Origin: Chloroflexota bacterium
Lineage (GTDB): Bacteria; Chloroflexota; Anaerolineae; Anaerolineales; Villigracilaceae
Assembly (NCBI GenBank): GCA_016191845.1
Contig: JACPVF010000006.1
Location: 62,001-126,000 of the forward strand
Direction: 5' to 3'
Length of the DNA: 64,000 nucleotides
The notes below the pieces were generated by a model, which saw only the letters and a list, made by a program, of their open reading frames with translations, had not been told where the DNA came from and made no database searches. Every line of letters starts with the position of its first letter. Within the stretch, counting starts at the first letter, position 1. Below, piece by piece: positions 10,359-17,846 of this stretch. Both the position numbers and the translations under genes were made by a program.

Positions 10359-11354
10359 TTAATACGTCATCACCAGTCCGCCGATGGAGAGGCCCGCACC
10401 TGTGCCGACCATCAGCACCTTGTTCCCACGCTGGATTTTCCCATCGCGCACGGCCTGATACAGCGTGGATGGGATCGAGGCGGCCACGCAGTTACCCAGC
10501 GTTTCGAGCGTGCTCATGATGCGGTCCTGCGGCCAGCCGAAGCGCGAGAGCATCATCAAGCCGACCTTGCTGGCCTGATGCGGCACGACCACGTCGATAT
10601 CCACCAGGCTTTTCGAGAGGCCTGGGTATAACTCTTCGAGGTAGTCGGGCGCAATGCCGCGCGCCATGCGCAGCACGGCAGGGCCGTCCATGTGGAACAG
10701 GTCATCGTCGGGGTTATGATTCGGCTTTCCAGGATGCCGCCCCGAGCCGCCGCCCATGATGGCGGTCAGGTAGGCGCCATCGCCGTAGGTCTTGAGGTGC
10801 GCATTGTGGACCATCGATCGGTCGCCCGCGCCCGAGCGGGTCACGACGACTGCCGCAGCGGCGTCTCCCACCAACGAAGCGGATTCAGGCTCCTTGGGGT
10901 TGATCCCACACGAGGCCACGTCCGCACTGGCGATGAGGATGTGCTTGTAACGTCCCGCGCTGAGGAAGTTGGCGGCCACGTCCATGGCGGCCACAAAGCT
11001 CAGGCAGGTGTTGTGGACCGTCATGGCGGGGATGCCCGATTTGCCCAGCCCAAGCTGACGCTGGATCAGTGCGCCCGTGTCGGGGATGGCCTGCTCGCCC
11101 GTGCCCGAAGCATTGATGATCAGGCTCAGGTCGCTCGGCTTGAGACCCGCCTCGTCGAGCGCTTCGCAGGCCGCCTGAGCCGCCATGTAGGACGAGGTCT
11201 CGTCCGTCACCCAGCGGCGCTCGCGCACCCCGTTGTGACGCTCCACCCAGCCCGCAGGCAGGTTGCAGATTTTTTCCAGTTCTGAGCTGGGAACAATACG
11301 TGCGGGCAAATAACGCCCAAGGCCGATAATTTTGAGGGGCAGGTTAACTTCCAT
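10359..11354 (-). CDS. FabH-like 3-oxoacyl-ACP synthase III family enzyme
   Basis: 331 residues, normal length for the thiolase-fold KAS III family. The complete catalytic triad is visible: Cys117 in HNTCLSF, His259 in VVVPHQAS and Asn288 in LGNCVAAS. A glycine-rich C-terminal GTGAGLSIGG is also present. Family members perform decarboxylative or head-to-head Claisen condensation of acyl-CoA/ACP. It lies at the end of a minus-strand group with a FemAB/GNAT-like protein, an MBL hydrolase and an OleD-like reductase, with no other fatty-acid genes nearby. This argues for a specialised acyl metabolite rather than housekeeping FabH. OleA-type chemistry is possible but OleB and OleC are absent. Upstream lies a repeat element. 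Confidence 0.88.
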   Translation of the reverse strand: MEVNLPLKIIGLGRYLPARIVPSSELEKICNLPAGWVERHNGVRERRWVTDETSSYMAAQAACEALDEAGLKPSDLSLIINASGTGEQAIPDTGALIQRQLGLGKSGIPAMTVHNTCLSFVAAMDVAANFLSAGRYKHILIASADVASCGINPKEPESASLVGDAAAAVVVTRSGAGDRSMVHNAHLKTYGDGAYLTAIMGGGSGRHPGKPNHNPDDDLFHMDGPAVLRMARGIAPDYLEELYPGLSKSLVDIDVVVPHQASKVGLMMLSRFGWPQDRIMSTLETLGNCVAASIPSTLYQAVRDGKIQRGNKVLMVGTGAGLSIGGLVMTY

Positions 11355-11373
11355 GGAATCTCCTTTTAATTAT

Positions 11374-11491
11374 GTCGTTGCGAGGAGGCCCGTAGGGCCG
11401 ACGAAGCAACCTCCTAATAACCAACATCTTTTATGCTATCAGTAGTTTGCTTCGAGTCTCGACGCTACAGCATCCCGAACCTCGCAACGAC
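11374..11491. repeat. 118-bp MITE-like inverted-repeat element, copy 1
   Basis: The element has perfect 12-bp terminal inverted repeats (GTCGTTGCGAGG at 11374-11385, complement at 11480-11491). Inside the left end is a small palindrome (GGCCCGTAGGGCC). Inner arms (CGACGAAGCAA and TTGCTTCG) form a second level of pairing. It has no coding capacity. It shares ends, inner arms and orientation with the copy at 13456-13565. It starts 1 bp beyond the stop codon of the FemAB/GNAT-like gene. Confidence 0.88.
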
Positions 11492-11492
11492 A

Positions 11493-12629
11493 TCAAAAAT
11501 CCATTTTCTTAAAATACGGGATCATCAAATCGCCGATCCACTGGATGACCTGCCACGGGCGTTGACGCGCGCGTGGCAGGTGCTTCGTGTACACCGCATT
11601 GTATTCCGTCTCACTGCGCCCGCCGCGGATCTTCTTGAACTTGCCCACGCCGCCGCTGGCGTGGACCATCAGTCCGCGCGCCAGGCCTTCCTGCAAGGTG
11701 ACCAACGTCAATAGTCGGTACAGCCCTTCGTCCAGCGGCAGCGCTGTGTCGTAGCCGAACAGCGGCTGGGTCATCAGGCCGTTGCGCGCGAAGTATCCCA
11801 TGATGCCGTTCAACTTCCCATCCCGCCGAAGTCCTCTCAGGGTCAGTGTGCCCTTATCACGCGCCAGGCGCAAAAAGGACTCTGTAAACTGCGGGTTGTA
11901 ATACGAATACTTTTCGAGATACAGCAGGTTATACAACTCCACCGCGCGGTACAGGTCGTCGTCGCTCAACGATCCCCCATCCACGACCTCATAGCCGTGA
12001 CGACGCAGTACGCGCGCATCCTCCTTATACTGGCGCGTGCGCCGCGCCTCCTCGGGGTCCATGAACCAGACCTGTCGGCTGAGGACCAGGTCATAGCCAC
12101 GCGTTTCGAGCGTCTGGCGGATATGCGGATCGCGTGACCCATTCACCGAGCGGAAGACGATGGCGCGCTCTGGAAACCAGCCGATCAGCGCTTCGCTCAA
12201 GACCTCAAGCTGGGTCGCCGTTATGGATGGATATAGATTCGTCGAAAGCAGCCAGTTGTTGACGAAGACCACGCGGTCGAAGTCGCTGCGGCGTAACCAG
12301 TCTGCCACGGGATACAGAGCCAGTTTGATCAACGCCTCGACGGGTGGATTCTCCAGATGGCGCACTTCCTCATAACCGCCATACGAAACGTAATGACTGT
12401 ACGGCGAGCAAGTATAGGTGTTCTCAGAGTGAAAGTCCGTGACCGTGATGGGAAGCAACGTCTCATCCACTTTGGCGATCATCACCTCGGTGTTATGCAC
12501 GTTGCGGATGTACTTCTGCGGACCGTCCTGGATCATCGGCAACAGGTAATTGCGCGCATATTCCCCATCGGGCGTGGATGGCCAGTGCAGCGAGTCGATA
12601 TTCTCGCGGGTGTATAGTTCAGCGTTCAT
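11493..12629 (-). CDS. FemAB/GNAT-like acyltransferase-like protein
   Basis: 378 residues from the ATG that overlaps the end of the upstream MBL gene by 11 bp. An in-frame ATG 90 bp earlier lies deep in the MBL gene and is less likely. The C-terminal ~150 residues look like a GNAT/FemAB acyltransferase fold: LNGIMGYFARNGLMTQPLFG, then a helix with EGLYRLLTLVTLQEGLARG, then GGVGKFKKIRGG and a conserved EYNAVYTKHLP tail. The N-terminal half (NYLLPMIQDGPQKYIRNV) is not one I can assign. Translational coupling to the MBL gene implies that they act together. The function proposed, acyl or amino-acyl transfer in the FabH-like cluster, is inference. Confidence 0.75.
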   Translation of the reverse strand: MNAELYTRENIDSLHWPSTPDGEYARNYLLPMIQDGPQKYIRNVHNTEVMIAKVDETLLPITVTDFHSENTYTCSPYSHYVSYGGYEEVRHLENPPVEALIKLALYPVADWLRRSDFDRVVFVNNWLLSTNLYPSITATQLEVLSEALIGWFPERAIVFRSVNGSRDPHIRQTLETRGYDLVLSRQVWFMDPEEARRTRQYKEDARVLRRHGYEVVDGGSLSDDDLYRAVELYNLLYLEKYSYYNPQFTESFLRLARDKGTLTLRGLRRDGKLNGIMGYFARNGLMTQPLFGYDTALPLDEGLYRLLTLVTLQEGLARGLMVHASGGVGKFKKIRGGRSETEYNAVYTKHLPRARQRPWQVIQWIGDLMIPYFKKMDF

Positions 12630-13452
12630 GGGGAGAAAACTTTGCAAGGGTCTCTTCGCAGTGCGAAGGGATGACCTCCACGCTGGGATGAGATTGATGA
12701 TAGGTGTGCAAGTCCGCAAGCGTGGCGCGATAGGCTTGGGAATCAGCGAAGATCAGATTCGCCAATGGATGCGGCGGACGATGCTCTGTGACCGAACGTG
12801 CCTGCCAGGCCGCATCGGCCACGAAGAAATAGGTGCGCGAGTCATCGCGGACGAAGAGTCCCATCTGGCCGATGGCATGTCCAGGCAGTTCGACCGCGAT
12901 GACCGACTCATCGCCCAGCAGGTCGTATCCGCGCGTGAAGGGCGCGTACTCAGGCGGCAGCGGGATGGCGGCATTGACATCCACGGGCGTGGCGCGCTGG
13001 TCGAAGTCGTGCGGGATCAGGTCGGGCAGGAAGGCGCGGGTCAGGGCATCCAGCCCGCGCTTTTGACGGACAGATTCATAAGCGTGGGGCAGGTACACAT
13101 AACGGGACCTGCTGAAGGCGTCCAGTGCGGAGATGTGATCCGCATGGAAGTGGGAGATAAAGATGCGGGTGATGTCGGAAGGTTGCAAGCTCAGGGTTGA
13201 AAGCTGATGGACTGCAAGTTCATCCTTCCGCAGAGTCACGGGTGTGGCGTGACGATAGAGTTGATACGGGAATTTTTGCGTCGCGTCGAAGAAACGCTGC
13301 GAGTAACCCGTGTCGAACAGCATCGGCCCGAAGCGCGGATGCTCCAGCACGGCGAACATGGCGGGGAAATGGATATGCCGCCATGCGCCGCCCTGAATGG
13401 CGATGTGTTCGGGGGCAGTGCAATAACCAGCGTGAAGGATGGTGATTTTCAT
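12619..13452 (-). CDS. metallo-beta-lactamase-fold hydrolase
   Basis: 277 residues. The zinc signature SHFHADH is complete (His101, His103, Asp105, His106). It is followed by ELPGHAIGQMGL, FVADAAW with the bridging Asp, and a late His in IPSHCEE. The pattern resembles lactonase-like MBL enzymes that hydrolyse (thio)esters or lactones. Its 3' end overlaps the start of the FemAB/GNAT-like gene by 11 bp. Within the cluster it could release or edit an acyl thioester made by the ketosynthase (inference). Repeat copy 2 ends 3 bp upstream of the start codon and therefore occupies the position of its ribosome site. Confidence 0.9.
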   Translation of the reverse strand: MKITILHAGYCTAPEHIAIQGGAWRHIHFPAMFAVLEHPRFGPMLFDTGYSQRFFDATQKFPYQLYRHATPVTLRKDELAVHQLSTLSLQPSDITRIFISHFHADHISALDAFSRSRYVYLPHAYESVRQKRGLDALTRAFLPDLIPHDFDQRATPVDVNAAIPLPPEYAPFTRGYDLLGDESVIAVELPGHAIGQMGLFVRDDSRTYFFVADAAWQARSVTEHRPPHPLANLIFADSQAYRATLADLHTYHQSHPSVEVIPSHCEETLAKFSPHER

Positions 13453-13455
13453 AAT

Positions 13456-13565
13456 GTCATTGCGAGGAGGCCGTAGGCCGACGAAGCAATCTCATGGTTG
13501 ATGGTTACTTGAGATTGCTTCGTCGGGTCTCGACGCTATCGCGTCTCAACCCTCCTCGCAATGAC
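13456..13565. repeat. 110-bp MITE-like inverted-repeat element, copy 2
   Basis: The element has perfect 15-bp terminal inverted repeats (GTCATTGCGAGGAGG at 13456-13470, complement at 13551-13565). The inner palindrome and arms match copy 1 and have the same orientation. The right end overlaps the last codons and stop of the reductase gene at 13536-14549. The left end abuts the MBL start codon. Confidence 0.9.
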
Positions 13566-14549
13566 GTCTACCTTCCACCAATCAATGAACTTCTCGAAAC
13601 CTTCCTCGACCGAGATGCGTGGATGGTATCCGAGGTCGCGGCGGGCGGCGGAGATGTCGAGTGTGGTGCTGTTGGCGATCACGCCGACAGTATAACGTGT
13701 CAGCGGCGGCTCGGGCTGGGATGGGAGCAAACGATGGGTCATTTCCAGCAACCCCGCGAAAGCATCTGCAATGCGGTAGGGGATGTGTCCGCGCGGCGGC
13801 GGGTATCCGAGCGCGGCGGCCACCTTGCGGACCATGTCCCACAGGACGACGGGCTGGCCGTTGGTGATGTTGTACTTTTTGCCCAGGGTAGATTTTGGCG
13901 ACTCAGCGCACAGCAGCAACGCATCCACCACGTTCTCGACGTAGGACAGGTCGGCGATGTTTTTTCCGTCGCCGATGACGGGCAGCCGCCCCGAGGCCAG
14001 CCGCTGAATCAGCCGCGGCAGGATGGTCGTGTCGCCTGGACCGAAAATGGCGCGCGGACGAATTGTCACCACGGGCAGGCCGTCTGCATGGGCGCGGTCT
14101 ACTTCGGCCTCGGCCAGCAGCTTGGTGCGCGCATACTCGTTGACAGGTTTTGCGGGCAGCGGGTCGGTTTCTCTGACGTTCAGGCGCGGCTCGTAACGGA
14201 AGTAAATACTGGGCGTGGACACATGCAGCAGCCGCTGGACATTCGCGTCCTGACAACCGCGCACGACATGGCGTGTGCCCAGCACATTGGCGCGGTAAAA
14301 ACCCTCGCCCCGCCCCCACGGCGCGGATAGTGCCCCCGAGTGGAAGACGATCTCCTGTCCCTGGCACGCCGCGCGGATGGCGGCCTCGTCCGCCAGGTCC
14401 GCCTGAAGCGTGCGGATGCCTTCCGCATTGAGCGCAGCCAACGCGCGCGGATTGCGTCCCAGCGCGGTGACGTCCCAGCCCATACCGTGCAACCGCCGCG
14501 CCAGCGCTCCGCCAAGAAATCCTGTGGCTCCTGTGATGAGGGTTTTCAT
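13536..14549 (-). CDS. NAD(P)-dependent epimerase/reductase (extended SDR, OleD-like)
   Basis: 337 residues. The nucleotide-binding motif GATGFLGG (residues 7-14) and the catalytic Y139-A-R-T-K143 with upstream Ser in HVSTPS are intact. RPRAIFGPGD and the C-terminal region resemble 3-beta-hydroxysteroid dehydrogenase/OleD-type reductases. In the neighbouring cluster it would reduce a beta-keto product of the FabH-like enzyme (inference). The last ~10 residues (DVIARRVETR) and the stop codon are encoded by the repeat element at 13456-13565, so the native C-terminus has been replaced. It is divergent from the ATP-grasp gene across only 49 bp. Confidence 0.9.
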   Translation of the reverse strand: MKTLITGATGFLGGALARRLHGMGWDVTALGRNPRALAALNAEGIRTLQADLADEAAIRAACQGQEIVFHSGALSAPWGRGEGFYRANVLGTRHVVRGCQDANVQRLLHVSTPSIYFRYEPRLNVRETDPLPAKPVNEYARTKLLAEAEVDRAHADGLPVVTIRPRAIFGPGDTTILPRLIQRLASGRLPVIGDGKNIADLSYVENVVDALLLCAESPKSTLGKKYNITNGQPVVLWDMVRKVAAALGYPPPRGHIPYRIADAFAGLLEMTHRLLPSQPEPPLTRYTVGVIANSTTLDISAARRDLGYHPRISVEEGFEKFIDWWKVDVIARRVETR

Positions 14550-14598
14550 GTTGATTTATCCCGAAATCAAGTCTATACTTTACCCCATTATAAATCTC

Positions 14599-15759
14599 AT
14601 GGCCAATATCCTTTTCACGGGCGGGCGCTCGCCTGCGGCTCTCGAACTGGCTCGCACCTTTCGTCGCGCGGGGCATGTCGTTTGCATGGCCGAGAGCCTG
14701 CGCGGACATCTCTCCGCGCCCAGCCGCTGCATCGCGCACAACTTCCTTGTCCCGCCGCCGCGCCAACAGACGGCGGCTTTCCTCGATGCGCTGAGCGAGA
14801 TCGTCAGCCGCCAACGTATCGATTTAGTCATCCCTGTCAACGAGGAGACCTTCTACGTTGCGATGGGACGCGATCACCTGCCTGCCTTCGTCGAGCCGCT
14901 CAACACCCTGCGCACTCTCCACAATAAATGGGACTTCACCTTTTACGCCGCCTCGCTGGGACTCTCCGTGCCCGACTCGATCCTGGTGCAGACGCGCGAT
15001 GACCTGCTCTCCGCGTACGCCCGTTGGCGCGGACTGGTCCTCAAACCCGTCTACTCCCGCTTCGCTTCGCGGACCCTGATCCTGCCGACCCTCAACCAGG
15101 CATTTTCCACGCTGACGTTCGATCCCGCTTCCCCGTGGGTGGCGCAGGAGTTCGTCCACGGCGCGCAGGTCTGCACCTACAGCGTCGTCCACCGTGGACG
15201 CATCTCCGCGCATGCCGCCTATCGCTCTGAGTTCACCGCGGGCCAGGGCGCGACGGTGGCCTTCCAGCATGTGGACCATCCCGCCGCCTTCGAGTGGGTG
15301 CGGACTTTCGTTGAGGTGGTGCAGTTCACGGGTCAGATCTCATTCGATTTCATTGAAGATGCCCAGGGCGCGGTCACAGCCTTGGAGTGTAATCCGCGCG
15401 CCACGAGCGGCGTCCACTTGCTCGCCTCGCATCCGCGCTTTCCTGACGCCTTTTTCGATTCTGAAATACCGCTTATCACTCCCGACGGTCCCAACTCATC
15501 CATGCTCTCGACTGCCATGCTGGTCTATGCAATGCCCGAGGCATTGCGCAAGAAAAAGTTTCAACAATGGCTGGACACCTTCATCCGTAGCCGCGATGTC
15601 CTCTTCGATGTGCATGATTCCTTGCCGGCCTTGTTGCAGGGACGGAGCATCCTTCATTATGTGAGCCTTGCCCGCCGGCACGACATCAGTCCGCTGCAAG
15701 CCTCCACCTTTGACATCGAGTGGAATGGCGAAATGCCTTTGAATATTCACCAAAGATAA
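14599..15759 (+). CDS. ATP-grasp ligase-like protein
   Basis: 386 residues from ATG 14599. The open frame extends upstream, but that part is antisense to the reductase gene. The start MANILFTGGRSPAALELAR is a Rossmann-like pre-ATP-grasp domain. The ATP-grasp core follows, with LVLKPVYSRFASR (ATP-binding Lys), WVAQEFVHGAQVCTYS (hinge Glu) and SFDFIEDAQGAVTALECNPR (Mg ligands D/E/N). Such enzymes ligate a carboxylate to an amine, thiol or imino acid through acyl-phosphate. The divergent arrangement with the reductase, sharing a 49-bp promoter region, suggests co-regulation with the FabH-like cluster. The substrate is unknown. Confidence 0.85.
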   Translation: MANILFTGGRSPAALELARTFRRAGHVVCMAESLRGHLSAPSRCIAHNFLVPPPRQQTAAFLDALSEIVSRQRIDLVIPVNEETFYVAMGRDHLPAFVEPLNTLRTLHNKWDFTFYAASLGLSVPDSILVQTRDDLLSAYARWRGLVLKPVYSRFASRTLILPTLNQAFSTLTFDPASPWVAQEFVHGAQVCTYSVVHRGRISAHAAYRSEFTAGQGATVAFQHVDHPAAFEWVRTFVEVVQFTGQISFDFIEDAQGAVTALECNPRATSGVHLLASHPRFPDAFFDSEIPLITPDGPNSSMLSTAMLVYAMPEALRKKKFQQWLDTFIRSRDVLFDVHDSLPALLQGRSILHYVSLARRHDISPLQASTFDIEWNGEMPLNIHQR

Positions 15760-15827
15760 TTGGGGATGAACAAAAAATTATCCCTATTTACCTCTGTTCA
15801 TCTCTAGTGATTCTGCGCACGACCGAA

Positions 15828-15854
15828 AACAAAAACACGCCCTCACGGACGTGT
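15828..15854 (-). terminator. terminator of the tRNA-Ser(GCT) transcript
   Basis: On the minus strand an 8-bp stem (15854-15847 with 15842-15835, one G-U pair) is followed by TTTTTGTTTT. It sits 9 nt beyond the encoded CCA of the tRNA. Confidence 0.75.
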
Positions 15855-15862
15855 CTTCGCTG

Positions 15863-15952
15863 TGGCGGGGAGGGCGGGATTCGAACCCGCGACCGAGTTA
15901 CCCCGGCACTCACTTAGCAGGCGAGCCCATTCAGCCACTCTGGCACCTCCCC
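15863..15952 (-). tRNA. tRNA-Ser (anticodon GCT)
   Basis: A type II tRNA of 90 nt including an encoded 3' CCA (TGG on the + strand at 15863-15865). The acceptor stem GGGGAGG/CCTCCCC, a GGTTCGAATCC T-arm, a long variable arm and an anticodon loop CTGCTAA are present. It reads AGC/AGU. Confidence 0.95.
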
Positions 15953-16044
15953 AAATTCGATTGTCGAAAGTTCACAAACTCGAATGTTGACACGTTATAC
16001 CCGCAAGCGGCGAACCCGTCAACATGCAAACTTGCAACTTCCAG

Positions 16045-16129
16045 CGGAGGGAGTGGGATTCGAACCCACGTTGGTGTGAACCAAACATGTTTTCAAGACA
16101 TGCGCCTTCAGCCGCTCGGCCATCCCTCC
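16045..16129 (-). tRNA. tRNA-Ser (anticodon TGA)
   Basis: A type II tRNA of about 85 nt without an encoded CCA. The acceptor stem is GGAGGGA/TCCCTCC and the T-arm is GGTTCGAATCC. The anticodon stem-loop CATGT-CTTGAAA-ACATG reads UCA. The A36-A37-A38 sequence is the recognition motif for MiaA/MiaB-type modification of A37, and a MiaB-family gene starts 58 bp away on the other strand. Confidence 0.95.
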
Positions 16130-16168
16130 AGGCGCAGGCGATTTTACCATAAAAAACGTGGACAACAT

Positions 16169-16177
16169 TGGTATAAT
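16169..16177 (+). promoter_or_regulatory. extended -10 promoter of the miaB-like gene
   Basis: TGGTATAAT at 16169-16177 is a perfect extended -10. No -35 is evident. The expected start of transcription (6-8 nt downstream) almost coincides with the ATG at 16187, implying a leaderless or near-leaderless mRNA. Confidence 0.65.
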
Positions 16178-16186
16178 TCACGCCCT

Positions 16187-17524
16187 ATGAAATACCATAT
16201 CTGGACCGAAGGCTGTCAGATGAATGTGGCCGACTCCCAGCGGGTCGGCTCGTCGCTGGAGCATCTTGGCTACTCATTTACCGATAGACCCGAAGAAGCG
16301 GACGTGATCGTCCTCAACACCTGTGTTGTGCGTCAGTCCGCCGAGGACAAGGCCTACGGCCGCCTGTCGTCGCTCAAACCGCTCAAGGACAAGAATCCCA
16401 ATCTGATCATCAACCTGATGGGCTGTCTGGTCGGTGTACGTGGCACGGAGAAGTTGAAACAGCGCCTGCCCTTCGTGGACGTCTTCTCGCCGCCCTCCGA
16501 CCCGGGGCCGTTGATCTCGCACCTGACCCAGGGCGAGATCCGTTCGCTCGAAGATGCCGAGACCACACGCCGCTTCCTGATGATGGATGAGGAACTCATC
16601 CTGCCTGCCGCCGAACGCGGCAACCTCGTCATGGCGCATGTGCCCGTCGTATATGGCTGCTCGCATGCCTGCACCTTCTGCATCATCCCCTACAAGCGCG
16701 GCGTCGAACGCTCGCGTCCCGTTGGCGATATCGTGGCTGAGGTCCGTTCGTTGGCGAAACAGGGCGTCAAGGAAATCACCCTGCTCGGCCAGATCGTGGA
16801 CCGCTACGGGAAGGACGTCCCTGATGGCCCCAATCTGGCGGGATTGCTGCGCCTCGTCCACGAGGTGGAAGGCATCGAGCGCATTCGCTTCCTGACCTCG
16901 CATCCCAACTACTTTGGCGATGACCTGATCGATGCCATTGCCGAGCTCCCGCGCGTGATGCCGCACATCGAACTGCCCATCCAGGCGGGCGATGACGAGG
17001 TGCTGTCCAATATGAAGCGTGGTTACACCCAGCAGGATTATCGTGACTTGGTGGCCAAGATCCGCCAGCGCCTGCCCGATTGTTCCATTGCCACCGACAT
17101 CATCGTCGGCTTCCCCGGCGAGACCGAGGAACAGTTCATGCAGACCTATCAGGTGCTTGCGGACCTCAAGCTGGATGTGGCCCACCTGGCCCGTTACTCC
17201 GTCCGCGAGGGGACCGTGGCCACCCGCCGCATGGAAGACGACGTCAGCGACGAGGAGAAGATGCGCCGCTTCCGCATGCTGGAGCAATTGCAGGAGCAGG
17301 TTGTGGGCGAGATCAATAAGAAGTACCTTGGCCAGAGTGTGGATGTGCTCTTCGAGGACAAGGTCAAGAACCGCTGGCGTGGACGCACCCCCACCAATAA
17401 ACTGGTCTTCGTCGAATCCGATGAAAATCTGCGCGGCAAACTGCTGCCCGTCACCGTTACCTGGACGGGACCCTGGTCCATGCAGGCCACGCTGACCCGA
17501 CAGTCTGCGTTAGTTACTTTATGA
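16187..17524 (+). CDS. miaB: MiaB-family tRNA methylthiotransferase
   Basis: 445 residues. The UPF0004 domain at the N-terminus carries the auxiliary-cluster cysteines (TEGCQMN, LNTCVVRQ, LMGCLV). The radical-SAM motif C158-x3-C162-x2-C165 lies in YGCSHACTFCIIPYKRG, and a TRAM domain ends the protein (VLFEDKVKNRWRGRTPTNK). The enzyme adds the 2-methylthio group to i6A37 of tRNAs reading UNN codons, using S-adenosylmethionine and Fe-S clusters. The frame is open far upstream through the tRNA genes, but the first residue of the conserved domain and the promoter fix the start at 16187. A member of the related MtaB group is less likely because of the TEGCQMN start. Confidence 0.92.
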   Translation: MKYHIWTEGCQMNVADSQRVGSSLEHLGYSFTDRPEEADVIVLNTCVVRQSAEDKAYGRLSSLKPLKDKNPNLIINLMGCLVGVRGTEKLKQRLPFVDVFSPPSDPGPLISHLTQGEIRSLEDAETTRRFLMMDEELILPAAERGNLVMAHVPVVYGCSHACTFCIIPYKRGVERSRPVGDIVAEVRSLAKQGVKEITLLGQIVDRYGKDVPDGPNLAGLLRLVHEVEGIERIRFLTSHPNYFGDDLIDAIAELPRVMPHIELPIQAGDDEVLSNMKRGYTQQDYRDLVAKIRQRLPDCSIATDIIVGFPGETEEQFMQTYQVLADLKLDVAHLARYSVREGTVATRRMEDDVSDEEKMRRFRMLEQLQEQVVGEINKKYLGQSVDVLFEDKVKNRWRGRTPTNKLVFVESDENLRGKLLPVTVTWTGPWSMQATLTRQSALVTL

Positions 17525-17560
17525 AAGAATGGCGGATCTTGTATCCGCCGTTCTTATTTC
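17524..17560 (+). terminator. terminator after miaB
   Basis: The stem 17525-17537 with 17543-17555 (one G-U pair) is followed by ATTTCTT. It begins at the miaB stop. Confidence 0.75.
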
Positions 17561-17566
17561 TTGCAA

Positions 17567-17590
17567 TAAAAACTCCCGCCGTAGCGGGAG
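17567..17590 (-). terminator. terminator after the Flp pilin gene
   Basis: On the minus strand the stem CTCCCGC/GCGGGAG (17590-17584 with 17579-17573) is followed by TTTTTATTGC. It lies 12 nt beyond the pilin stop. Confidence 0.8.
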
Positions 17591-17601
17591 CTTTGCAACG
17601 A

Positions 17602-17757
17602 TCATGATCCGGCGAGACTACTATTAATGCCACTAAAAATGTTGCCGAGCAGGGGGCCAAAGATGAGCAGCGCCACAAAAACGGCCAGCGAAACCAAAAC
17701 AAGGATCAATGCATATTCAACAAGGCCCTGTGCCCTTTCTTTCGTGTATAGTAGCAA
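17602..17757 (-). CDS. Flp/Fap-type class IVb prepilin
   Basis: About 51 residues from a TTG start. That start is chosen because AAAGGAGGT lies 8 nt upstream; an ATG-like extension would place the ribosome site inside the coding sequence. The short leader (LLYTKERAQG) precedes the prepilin cleavage region and hydrophobic pilin helix GLVEYALILVLVSLAVFVAL, with the conserved Glu-Tyr pair. Flp pilins assemble into thin adhesive tad-type fibres after processing by a prepilin peptidase. No tad secretion genes are in the window, so the assembly machinery must lie elsewhere. Confidence 0.85.
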   Translation of the reverse strand: MLLYTKERAQGLVEYALILVLVSLAVFVALLIFGPLLGNIFSGINSSLAGS

Positions 17758-17846
17758 GGCAGCCACCTCCTTTCGTTGGAATATTTCGAACACCCCCCAA
17801 GAGGTACTTTAACATGGCCTGCCTGAAAACGCAACTTTCAGTTTTA

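Noticed and set aside
10359-14549. Olefin (oleABCD) biosynthesis cluster
   Set aside because: OleA- and OleD-like genes are present, but the OleC ligase and OleB hydrolase are absent and MBL and FemAB/GNAT-like genes are there instead.
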